From Entoloma clypeatum (Eukaryota > Basidiomycota > Agaricomycetes > Agaricales > Entolomataceae), in the NCBI GenBank assembly GCA_963565915.1, contig OY751494.1, positions 558,001 to 622,000 of the forward strand: a stretch of DNA of 64,000 nucleotides, read 5' to 3'. Made by a program: the position numbers and the translations under genes. This document shows positions 32,891 to 42,559 of this stretch, piece by piece. The first letter of the stretch is position 1. Each line of letters begins with the position of its first letter. Below the pieces are notes generated by a model. That model was not told the origin of the DNA and did not search any database. It saw only the letters and a program-made list of their open reading frames with translations.

Positions 32891-33030
32891 ACTACCTGCA
32901 AATACCTGCGAACCTGCCGACGGTTCGCGGTATGTGCACAGGTAGGGATTTCGGCAACCTCTACCTCTACCTGTGCTACACGATCTGTCGGATACCGCGG
33001 GTTGACCTTTACCTGCCGTTAACCCTACCC
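32890..33030. repeat. CTACCTG-rich imperfect inverted repeat
   Basis: Contains GCACAGGTAG (about 32937-32946) and its inverse CTACCTGTGC (about 32967-32976), plus several more ACCTGC and CTACCT words and a GTTCGCGGTAT / GATACCGCGGGTT pair further out. It could form a cruciform or be a transposon end; no coding is seen. Confidence 0.4.
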
Positions 33031-33627
33031 ATTGATATTATGCAAATATAGTTTGTCTGCCCTGCTGGTGCCAGAGCCCATTCCCGGTAGTTTGAGTTTC
33101 AAGGAGCTCCCTCCCGCCTCCCCCGCCTCTTGCCTCACCACTCCCGATGCGAAATTAACCAGTGAGCCTGTCACTTCGTATGTCCTAAGTTCTACGTCAC
33201 GGACCTTACAAGTTCTATCTAATCCACCTTTCTCCTGCAGCAATGAAACTCCCCTTCCCACTGTCGCTCCCACAGGTACAGCTGCTACTTTATTAACTGG
33301 CCTATGCCATGACTCAAAATAATTAGGTTTGTGGGAGTCCAGTATGTCTTGATCAATGGTTTACTTATTGTGCTAAATACCGGCCTTGTACATTAAGATT
33401 TGAATTACTGAGGACTAAGTATAGTGTCATGCCATGTATTGCAGTAGCTTGACCATTTGAAGACTACAATGAATGTGGACATTGAAACTGATTCAGGCAA
33501 AGTCAAAAATGAACTCGGACATCGCCGTGCTCTGCAGCGGCCCACTCACCAGTAGCAATGATCTCATTCAGGATGTAAAGTACGATACCTTGAAACTTGA
33601 AGGGTGATACGTGCGCGTGAGATGGAG

Positions 33628-34190
33628 CTAGTACCGATCATTCGTGGCCGCTAGAATGATCATTGAGCTGGGACCAATTCTCTTTGATCTCGATTCTATC
33701 ATGTTTGTCTGTCTGCCTGGTGATACAACCAAGCCGTCCGGCATTGCGTCGGAGAAGTTCTCGACCTCTTTTTGTAGCATCTTCAAGGAGATTTCGGAGG
33801 GCGCGCTCGACCGCTTCCGGCATTTTAAAGACAATTCCGTACATACCCAATAAAAGAGCCAAAGAAGCATTATCGAAATGATCATCGATGAAGATGACCA
33901 GTCTTGGATCCAGGTTGACGGCCTTCAGGACACGGTGATAAAAACACAGGTCTGTCTTGCGTTCCCTTACAGCGCCTCAGATAAAGATCTGGTCAAAAAT
34001 AGACCAATCTGCGGGTTTGGCGCGAAGGACCGCGTAATCAGCTGAATGGAATTTATGGAGAATATGTAAACACCTCCGTAGCGGGAGCAGGAAGGACAAC
34101 TGAAAGGAAGCAAAATTACCTAAACTCATAACAATATGGAGACGGACCTGAGCGGGGATAAAACCAGCAAAGAGGCGCGATGCCGAGGTC
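33628..34190 (-). pseudogene. HAD-like hydrolase pseudogene
   Basis: The C-terminal half of a haloacid-dehalogenase-type protein is readable: DYAVLRAKPADWSIFDQIF, then after a TGA (33980-33978) ERKTDLCFYHRVLKAVNLDP, VIFIDDHFDNASLALLLGMY, and ERALRNLLEDATKRGRELL. The KTDLCFY..VL segment and the FIDDHFDN motif match HAD motifs III and IV, with the Lys and the Asp pair. Near the end the frame shifts at about 33660, where the likely continuation MIILAATNDRY lies in another frame. With the internal stop this is almost certainly a dead copy. No intact N-terminal nucleophile motif was found upstream. Confidence 0.65.
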
Positions 34191-34685
34191 AGACACCAAC
34201 TGACAGAGGCATGACCTCGGTCACCGGTCACCGTGCATCATGTCCTCATCCCTGTCGAAAGGAATACAAGATTCAGCTAAACTCATATGGTTGGGCCGCC
34301 CTACACAGACGAACCTGAACTTGATAGAATCGAGTAAGAGGCGATGGCACCGATCAATCGGGTATGTCCTCATTCCTGCCCAGGAAGCCCAAATTTTGTT
34401 CCCTCCGCTTTTCGTTTCGTCCCCAAGGTACTTCGCATTATAGCACCTCAGTTAGAAGCTGTTTGCTTTCTGTGTTCCCCCACTGTTCGCCATTCTGGTG
34501 GCGGGATTGAAAAGTAATGAGAATCCATGAAGGGGAACTTAAACTTGAGGATAACAGAACGTCCTAAGTTACATGCTGCCTCATCTATAGGTGCATGATG
34601 CAGAAAACAACTGACAAGGGATGGCCATCCTGGTATTACTTCTCGTGCCTCCCTCACCCCTAGCTCTGGCTGTCCACGCTCACGC

Positions 34686-36259
34686 TCACGCATCCTCCTC
34701 AGCAGCCCTCGCAGCCCTCCTCGCCTTCTTGGCAGCAGTCGCGGCGGCAGCCTTCTGCTTCTTCGCTTCCGCCCGTGCAACCTAGTCCGGGGCTCCATGG
34801 TCAGTAAACGGACGGGACCAGCGACGTGGAAGATCATCACCTTCTCTGCCTCCTCCGCCTGCTTGGCTTCCTCCTCCTGTTTTCGCTTCTCCTCCTCTTC
34901 TTGCGCCTTCGTCTTCTTCGCGGGTTTACCACTGGCTGCGGCCTTCTTTGCTTCGCGGGCGGCCTTTTCTTGTTCTTTTATCAGCTTGATACGCGGGTCA
35001 AGGCTGTCAATGTTATGGGTTAACCAGGAATTACAACATCAGGAAAGGCGAAGGTACCTCAGCGTGAGGTCTACAAGGCCACGCAGCTTCGCAATGTCCT
35101 CCTTCTTTCTCCTGGCGCGCTCTGATTTGTTCTTTTTCTCCGTGTATCGTTTGTCGTCTCGGCTATGTCCAATGTCAGCTTTTACTCCTTTCTAGGATAT
35201 GAAAAAACAGGAACACGCACTTATCACTCCCCTCGTTGACCTCCTTATCCCACCACTCAAAGCTACGCCAACTATCAAAGTTGTACCAAAAGTCATAGAA
35301 CCCTTCGACCTGCTCCTTTGTCGCGTCGAGTTTTCCGAGCCTCGGCACGGGCTGGACGCGGGAAAAGCGGGAAAAGAGCTCGTAGATGGGAGTAAAGGTC
35401 TTGAAGAAGTCGAGTTTCCTGCTCTGATGGACGGACGCGTCACGCGCATGAGTGGGCAGCGTCATATGTGGGTGAGTAAATGCGGCGCACCTTGAACTCT
35501 TTCTCGGTGATCCCGGTCAGATCTTCTTCCTGCTCCAGGAACGCCGGGTCGACTGAATCAAACTGGCGCCGCCGCTCGGCGTTGGTGAGGACCTCGTGAG
35601 CTTTCTGGATACATTTGAAGAAGGCGTCGTCGTTCGTGTTCTGGTGTACGTTCAATCCGAGGTATGAGCTGGTCTTGTCTGTGGATTCGGTCGTGGAAGA
35701 GGCTTTCTTGTCTGGATGGTGTTTTAGGACTTTTTTGCGGTCTGCGGGACGTGGAATTAGTTTTTCAAGAGATCAACGCTGCTTTCCGCGTCCAACGTAC
35801 GTGCGATCTTGATCTGGTCTGCGGTTGCGAGGTAACGGAACTTGGAGAGACCGAGGACGGCGTAGTGATCTTGTTTCTGCGATGCGTGTTTTACTTTTCG
35901 ATTGTGGAACCGCAAACAAATAAAATCGCCACCTTCCACTCTTTTGGGTCAAGAGCCAGAAGCTCTTGCGTCTCCTCCTCGTCCCCCACGCCAAGATCAT
36001 CCTCCGCACCGTTCTCAGCTGCAAGCAGTTTCGATTTTGCTTCCCGTTCAGCCGCCTGGTGCGCGTCAAAGGCGTCGAAATCGTGGGCGTGGTGGAGGGC
36101 GAGCCGGAGGTGATTGAGATGGGCGAGGCCGACGGGAAGGAGGACGCGATGGCCAGTGGGGTGCGGGGCAGAGAGGCGAGCGGCTGTGGACGCGGCGGGC
36201 GGGGAGTATGATTTTGGGAGTGGCGGGGCGGTGACGGGGACGGTGAGGACAGTCGCCAT
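34686..36259 (-). CDS. ZUO1: Zuotin, ribosome-associated J-domain cochaperone
   Basis: Seven exons: 36259-35933, 35876-35801, 35741-35491, 35423-35221, 35162-35058, 35003-34841, 34781-34686; 406 aa with no internal stop. The J-domain starts HYAVLGLSKFRYLATADQIK and keeps the essential HPD in VLKHHPDKK. Next come the zuotin homology region (RKLDFFKTFTPIYELFSRFS and GFYDFWYNFDSWRSFEWWD) and the charged ribosome-binding helix (RYTEKKNKSERARRKKEDIA). The C-terminus is Lys/Ala/Glu-rich, ending RAAEEDA. Zuotin pairs with an atypical Hsp70 (Ssz1) at the peptide exit tunnel to stimulate Ssb on nascent chains. The vertebrate SANT repeats are absent, as in yeast. The intron phase at each junction fits. 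This is a cytosolic housekeeping gene. Confidence 0.92.
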
Positions 36260-36954
36260 TTTTTTGGAGGAGATGGCAACAGTGATTGTGATGACAACTT
36301 TTTTGGTGATGGTATTGACGTGTGTTGTTTTCTGGGCCTGCCGTCAAACACGTGAGCAGGAAATCTCGAACACGTGGCCTGCGCGTCTTCCCTTGCAAAT
36401 GCCATCATTGGTCGCTCCAGCTCCTCCAGCGCATCTTCCGAAATCTTCTTTATTGCCAGGCAAATCATTCGGTGGCTTACAGGTCTCTTCATTACCCAAA
36501 TCAACTAGCAAATTCCCCATCGTCTCTCTTGATGTCGACGCGATCACGGATGCACTCGCGGCGAAACTTGCGATAACTCTGCTGGGCCACGTCTTGTTCC
36601 TGAAGAGCCAGATTCCGCTGTGAGCTTGAATATGATAAATTAAAAGAGACAGCATAATCAGTCTCTCTCATTCGTAGGCCTGTCCTCCAACTTGCTCGGA
36701 TACCTAGCACGAAGGTCTGTCTTCCTTTTCTCGCACATACTCTCGATCTCACATTTCATTCAAAGTCGAGCGCGCGGGCAGCAAAATACCGCACGGACCT
36801 ACTTAATTCGTTTGACACGCTCACGTCACATCTCAACACGACCTTTACCGCGCTGTCCACTGCCTTGGCACTTGTCAAGACATCATTGAAATTTCCACCG
36901 TCACACCCGCAAACCAGGTCGAAGGTCTACCTTGCGATCCTAGTTGGCCCGAGT
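36260..36954. other. Divergent intergenic region
   Basis: About 0.7 kb between the zuotin start (minus strand) and the Glu-rich gene (plus strand). It probably holds both promoters. Several overlapping short frames exist but none is supported. Confidence 0.5.
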
Positions 36955-37820
36955 ATGAGTTCATCAAGGTCCAAGATGCTGTTTGCTGTGGATGGATTTG
37001 AGTCGAGGGTGTGGGGCGAAACTGAGGCGAGCAAAAACAAGTATGAAGAGGTTAAAGGGAGAAAGATAGAGGGGGAAGCTAAACGCCGTGAGGGTGAACA
37101 CGAACATGAAGGTGAGCGAGGCGAAGAAGGCGAGAATGAGGATGAGGAGGTGAACGAGGGCGACGAAGATGAGGAGGATAATGAGGGGGGAGAAGGAGAA
37201 GAAGAAGAAGAAGAGGAAGAAGAAGAAGAAGAACCTGAGGAAGAGGAAGAGGAAGAGGAGGAAGGTCAGTCGAACGAAGAGCTTGATTCTGACGAAGTGC
37301 CTCCCAGTCCCAGTCCCAGTCCCCCGCCTATCTATCCCAGCCATGCAGAAGAGCAACGAGCCCTCCAAGCGGCTGAACGGTTGCTCGCGCGCACACTCGC
37401 CGCCGCAGACGCTGAAGGGAACGGCATGTCCGCCGAGATGGGTGTGTCATTCCGTTCTTCCCCTTTCTCGTGTACGTGCTGACTCTGAATATAGCCCCCA
37501 CACAGACACACGTCCTCATCCGCGCTCCTAGGCGTTTCGCCCACCCGGCATGGGTGCCTCGACAGAACCTGGCAGTGGGGATGGAGGCGATGTTGGAGGA
37601 GTTTCTGGAGGAATCAAAATGTGTAGGGGTCGAACCTCAGCCGACGCCGGCGGAGACGTATTTGAAAAAGGGAAAGAAGGCCAAGGTGGGGGTGGAGGGT
37701 GTATGGATTACTGACCGACAAGGCCTAGTGCCGTCAGAGGACCTTATGAGTGGGAATGAGTGGGATGAGATGATTTGGTGGAGTTGGGACGGGAAGATCG
37801 TTGGCTTTTCAGAATGGTAG
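36955..37820 (+). CDS. Glu-rich protein of unknown function
   Basis: Two exons, 36955-37441 and 37495-37820, with a 53-nt phase-1 intron (GTGTGT..ATAG); 270 aa from the ATG at 36955. An earlier start or extra 5' exon is possible because the frame is open further upstream. Residues 20-110 are highly acidic, with runs of Glu (EEEEEEEEEEEEPEEEEE). A Pro-Ser linker follows (PPSPSPSPPP). The C-terminal part looks folded and conserved: RRFAHPAWVPRQNLAVGMEA, LEEFLEESKCVGVEPQPTPA, and EWDEMIWWSWDGKIVGFSEW at the very end. I do not recognise the family. No signal peptide is seen. Confidence 0.6.
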
Positions 37821-38136
37821 TCACGTCTTTTTCTTAACTAGGTGTGGTAGGGACTTGGTCGACTGCGGGAGACTATCGTGATTTACAACACCGACGATCA
37901 TGCGTGCTGCGCCCATCTTCGCACCTTCAGTTGCACCCATCAATCCCAACGATTAAAAAGCGCAGAATCGACAAATGAAGCCTCTCTTTTGGCAGACGGC
38001 CTTTCCAATACAAAAGTGACCCAAGTCGATTTCTTCCCGAGCGCATACGGTTCCACCCTCTAGATCTGGCTCTTAGCTTCACCGACAAAAGCCTCGGGCG
38101 AACCAAACTCTTCACATCATTCACAACATCACATTG

Positions 38137-38220
38137 GAGCATGTCTCACTTTCTTTTCGATCGCACCCCGCCCTCAGACTATTTTTGACCATGTCAGCCT
38201 CGGTCCTCCAGCCTATAAAA
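38137..38220 (+). promoter_or_regulatory. Promoter of cluster member 8
   Basis: In order: GAGCATGTCTCACTTTCTTT then CGATCG (38137-38163), ATGTCAGCCTCGG (38191-38203), and TATAAAA (38214-38220), about 108 bp before the ATG. This is the clearest example of the three-part layout, here on the plus strand. Confidence 0.65.
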
Positions 38221-38327
38221 GGGCCCTCGGTTTCGTCGATATTCCCTCATCCTGTCCCGGGACGTCACAATAACTACTTCCCTACACACACACTCTTTGA
38301 ACCACACTCTTTTATACTATATTCACT

Positions 38328-41150
38328 ATGCCTTCCATCAAGAACCTCCTCCCCATGGTCCTCATTGCCACCGCTACGGGCTCCGCCCTTGCTGGTCCTG
38401 TCATCGTCGCTCGCAGCGACAAGGTCAGCATGATCGCCGTCTATCGCGACGCCGCCCTTGACTAACAGCTCGTTTACAGGATGTCTCGCACGGCCACCAA
38501 TACGGCGACAGGTTCGGTCAGTGTTGTCTTTTTCTCACCTTGTTATGTTCCCGACGCGTCTTTTCCAGACTGGGGCAAAGACTTCTTCGACAAGAACTGC
38601 GACGACGACCACAAGGACAAGGACCACAAGGATAGCAAGGACAAGGAGCACAAGGACGAGCATAAGCACAAGGAGGAACACAAGCACAAGCACAAGCACG
38701 AGGAGGAGCGCAAGGAGGAGCATAAACACAAGGAGTCGCGCAAGGAGGAGGAGCACAAGCACAAGGAGGAGCATAAGGAGGAGGAGCACAAGAAGGAGCA
38801 CAAGCACAAGGAGGAGGACAAGAAGGAGGAGCGCAAGAAGGAGAAGGACGAGCACAAGGACCGCGAGCATCACGAGAAGCGCGACGACCATCACGCCGAC
38901 AAGAAGGACGATGGCAAGGATGACGTGTACGGCGGCATCAAGGGCGACTTCGAGAAGGACGATTGGTTCTCCAAGATCACCAAGGGGGAGTGGTTCGGCG
39001 GGTATAGCAAGGGCGACGGTCACGGCAAGGAGCGCGACGGCTACGGCAAGGACAGCTATGGCAAGCAGCGCGACGGGCACGGACAGGAGCACGGTGGGTA
39101 TGGCGGCTATGGCAAGAAGTGGGACGATCACAAGGAGCGTGACGAGCGCAAAGTTCACCACGACGAAGAAGTGAAGAAGGACGAGTTCAAGCACCGCGAC
39201 GACAAGAAATTCCGTGAGCACGACGAGTTCCACCGCCATGACGACTTCAAATTCCGTGAGGCTGCCAAGTTCAAGGAGGAGGAGAGGCATCACGACGAGA
39301 AGAAGAAGCATGACAAATTCAGGCACTACGAGGAGAAGGACCGCCATGAAGAGTTCAAGCACCGTGATGACCTCCACAAGGACGAGGAGCACAAGGACCG
39401 TCACTACGGCGGTGAAGGCTATGGCAAGCATCTCTACCGCCGCGACGGTGGCTACGGTGGCTACGGGCACAAAGACTTTGAGCGGGAGCACTTCGACCAC
39501 GACGACAAGGTGAAGAAGGACGAGTTCAAGCACCGTGAGGAAAAGAAGTTCCGCGAGCACGACGACTTCCACCGTCATGACGACTTCAAATTCCGCGAGG
39601 CCGCCAAATTCAAGGAGATCTACGAGGACCACGATGAGAAGAAGCACCACGACGAGTTCAAGCATCGCGAGGACAAGAAGAAGCATGAGGAGTTCAAGCA
39701 CCGCGATGACTTCCACAAGGACAAGGAGCACAAGGACCGTCATGGGTACGGCGGTGACTACGGGCTCGGTGGCTACGGCGGCTATGGCGGAAACCACGTC
39801 TACCGCCGCGACGGTGGCTACGGTGGCTACGGGCACAAAGACTTCGAGCGGGAGCACTTCGACCATGAAGACAAGGACAGAAAGGAGGAGTTCAAGCACC
39901 GCGAGGACAAGGAACGCCACGAACATGACGAGTTCCACCGCCACAACGACTTCAAGTTCCGTGAAGCCGCCAAGTTCAAGGAGGAGGAGAAGCACCACGA
40001 CGAGAAGAAGCACCACGACAAGTTCAGGCACCACGAGGACAAGGAACGCCATGAAGAGTTCAAGCACCGTGAGGACGACCACAAAGACAAGAAGCACAAG
40101 GACGAGGGCCGCCATGGATACGGCGGCTATGGGCTTGGTGGTTATGGCGGTCATGGGTACGGCGGTGACGGTTATGGCAAGCATTTCTACCGCCGCGACG
40201 GTGGCTACGGTGGCTACGGGCACAAAGACTTTGAGCGGGAGCACTTCGACCACGACGACAAGGTGAAGAAGGACGAGTTCAAGCACCGTGAGGAAAAGAA
40301 GTTCCGCGAGCACGATGACTTCCACCGCCATGACGACTTCAAGTTCCGCGAGGCAGCCAAGTTCAAGGAGATCTACGAGGACCACGACGAGAAGAAGCAC
40401 CACGACGATTTCAAGCACCGTGACGAAAAGAAGGAACACAAAGAGTTCAAGCACCGCGATGACCTCCACAAGGACGAAGAGCACAAGGACCGCCACGACC
40501 ACGGTGGCTACGGAGGCTATGGCAGGTACGGCGGCTATGGCGGCGATCACTATGGTAAGAAGATCTATCGCCGGGAAGAGAGCCAGGAGGAGGTCTTCAA
40601 GGGCGTGAGGGAGGGATTTGAGAAGGATGGGTGGTTCGGGTTTGGCAAGAAGGATGGCCATGGCAGGGACTCCTACGGCAAAGAGCGCGACGGCTACGGC
40701 AAGGGCTCCTATGGTGAAGAACGCTACGGGCTAGGCGGCTACGGCAAGGAGCACGAAGGCTATGGCCAGGACTCCTATGGCAAAGAGCGCGACGGCTACG
40801 GCGGCTATGGCGAGAAGTGGGACGACCACAAGGAGCGTGACGAGCGTAGAGTGCACCACGATGACGAAGTGAAGAAGGACGAGTTCAAGCATCGCGACGA
40901 CAAGAAATTCCGTGAGCACGACAACTTCCACCGCCATGACGACTTCAAGTTCCGTGAGGCTGCCAAGTTCAAGGAGGAGGAAAAGCACCACGACGAGAAG
41001 AAGAAGCACGACAAATTCAGGCACCGCGAGGACAAGGAACGCCATGAAGAGTTCAAGCACCGTGATGACCTCCACAAGGACGAGGAGCACAAGGACGAGG
41101 AGCACAAAGGTGGTCGACATGGATATGGCGGATACAAAGGGCGCTATTAA
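38328..41150 (+). CDS. Very large secreted His/Asp/Lys/Glu repeat protein (cluster member 8)
   Basis: Three exons: 38328-38423, 38480-38516, 38569-41150; introns of 56 and 52 nt in phases 0 and 1; 904 aa. The leader is MPSIKNLLPMVLIATATGSA; exon 2 encodes DVSHGHQYGDRF. The body opens with Lys/Glu/His heptad-like runs (HKEEHKHKHKHEEERKEE). About five long repeats follow, each with a KKDEFKHR.. block, FHRHDDFKFREAAKFKE, and a DEKKHHDEF-type block. They are separated by Gly/Tyr spacers with [YR]RR[DE] sites (HLYRRDGGY, HVYRRDGGY, HFYRRDGGY, KIYRREESQ). Parts are near-identical in DNA to the inverted gene at 29513-30520. Function is unknown; extracellular and disordered by composition. The 708-codon frame on the other strand is a shadow of Lys/Glu codons. 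Confidence 0.85.
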
Positions 41151-41742
41151 GCAGAGCTTTACCTTAGTTGCCTCTTGAATTCAAACTCTTGCTTCGTCTC
41201 TTTGAAACTGTGTGATTTTGGAATCAAGTGCGATTCAAACACTTCGAGCTCTCAGCTTTTTACGACTAACCTTCCCTTCCCATCTACACATTGCATGATA
41301 GGTGGCACTACTATACATTAGTTCCCTTTGAATTCATAGACTTTTTTTTCGTCTCTATGAAAAATGTGATGTCAGAATGAAATGCGACTGACCAAATACA
41401 AATACTCTTCATTTTCATGCAACTACCAGTGTGCGATGAAGGTCATCTTCGAACGCCGCATCGCCGCGTCCGCGGATCCCATTTCATTGTCATCCTGACA
41501 CATTCTACATACCAGAGCCCATCGTGGTGTTATGATTAATTTACAAAGAGTTTCTATACCGCGAGCCAAATGTCAACCCAAGCTTGATATTGTCCCCTAT
41601 GATTGGTTGTTGGTCAGGAAGCCTGTAGTTAAGCGCAGGTTAGGCGCCCCGTGAGTCGCATCACTAAGATGTCAGAAAGGGATCTGAGTTGTGATTGACC
41701 TGACAGGTAGGGTTACGATTCTCAAGGGAGAGGAGTTTCGCA
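41151..41742. other. Intergenic region, no supported gene
   Basis: Contains the 3' flanks of two convergent genes. Two similar stretches (about 41145-41230 and 41310-41400) share TTTGAATTCA, TTCGTCTCT(T/A)TGAAA and TGTGAT.T..GAAT words. This suggests a short ~170-bp duplication after the repeat gene. Confidence 0.4.
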
Positions 41743-42403
41743 TCATAGAATTGTAGAACCGTTCCAGTTAATATTTATGTCCACAAGATAACCATCTGCA
41801 TTGAAATCCAAGCCTTCGGTTCTGAGAAGTTGTAGTTTCTGATCGCAGCGTGTCCCCGTCTTGTGAGCACGACCCCGTTCGCCAAAGAACCCTCCGATAA
41901 AATGATTGGAGGCTATCACGCGGTGGCATGGGATGTAAGGAGCGAAAGGGTTGTTCCGCAATGCATTTCCCACTGACATGAGTATGAATACTACAAAGAC
42001 ATCATGGTCTCGACGACAGCATACCTGATCGTGGAGAGCCACCAACGGCGGCAGACACATCTTTATATGTAGTCACCTTTCCATGCGGAATAGTGTAAAC
42101 GAAGTCGTAGACATCCCACTGATGAGTGGTGAGGGACTAATAAAAGATAAGATTTAGTAGTCCCCCATTTCAAAGATTATTTTTGACCTTTCCCGAATTG
42201 GCTCGAAAAGCCTTTCGCTCATCAACGCTGGTGGGGTAATATATCACGTCCCGAGTAGCGACTTCGCCCCTGGAAGGAATCACGGTAGGTGGCGACTTGA
42301 CTGTGAATCTGTTTCTTGCGACACGGCCCTTGGGCGCCAGAACAGGTTTATCGACGGGGTTGTATGAGTAGGCAGCTTTATCTATCAACCGTATTGCAGG
42401 CAT
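41743..42403 (-). CDS. MGT1: O6-alkylguanine-DNA alkyltransferase
   Basis: Three exons: 42403-42188, 42136-42025, 41972-41743; introns in phases 0 and 1; 185 aa. The conserved core is clear: VYDFVYTIPHGKVTTYKDV, then SPRSVGNALRNNP, then the active-site PCHRV in PYIPCHRVIASNHFIGGF. This protein transfers alkyl groups from O6 of guanine to its own cysteine in a suicide reaction. The helix-turn-helix arginine finger and the downstream Gly-Gly-Phe are present. The N-terminal 70 residues are a basic, proline-containing extension (KGRVARNRFTVKSPP) not typical of the minimal domain. With the methyl-acceptor Cys retained it should be a true methyltransferase rather than an alkyltransferase-like protein. 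Confidence 0.9.
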
Positions 42404-42559
42404 GCGCGAAGAAAGGTGGACGTGACGCGTGATCAATGGCTTTCAAGTTGACTCGGATATCGGCTCCGTATTTTCAACTCCGCTCGGTGTAAGACTTTAG
42501 TCTTATTCATTACTTGCTCAGGTGGATATATCATAAATGGTCGTAGGATAAGGCAAAGG

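Noticed and set aside
32890..33030. CRISPR-like repeated ACCTGC / CTACCT words
   Set aside because: No regular spacers, only a few irregular repeats, and the genome is eukaryotic.
33032..33322. 96-codon frame with Ser/Pro/Thr-rich product
   Set aside because: No domain, start context or splice support; composition alone is not enough.
36964..37368. Phe/Leu-rich minus-strand frame that looks membrane-spanning
   Set aside because: It is the antisense of the poly-Glu tract of the plus-strand gene.
38535..40661. 708-codon antisense frame under the repeat gene at 38328
   Set aside because: Same shadow effect; apparent hydrophobic segments are the complement of Lys/Glu/His codons.
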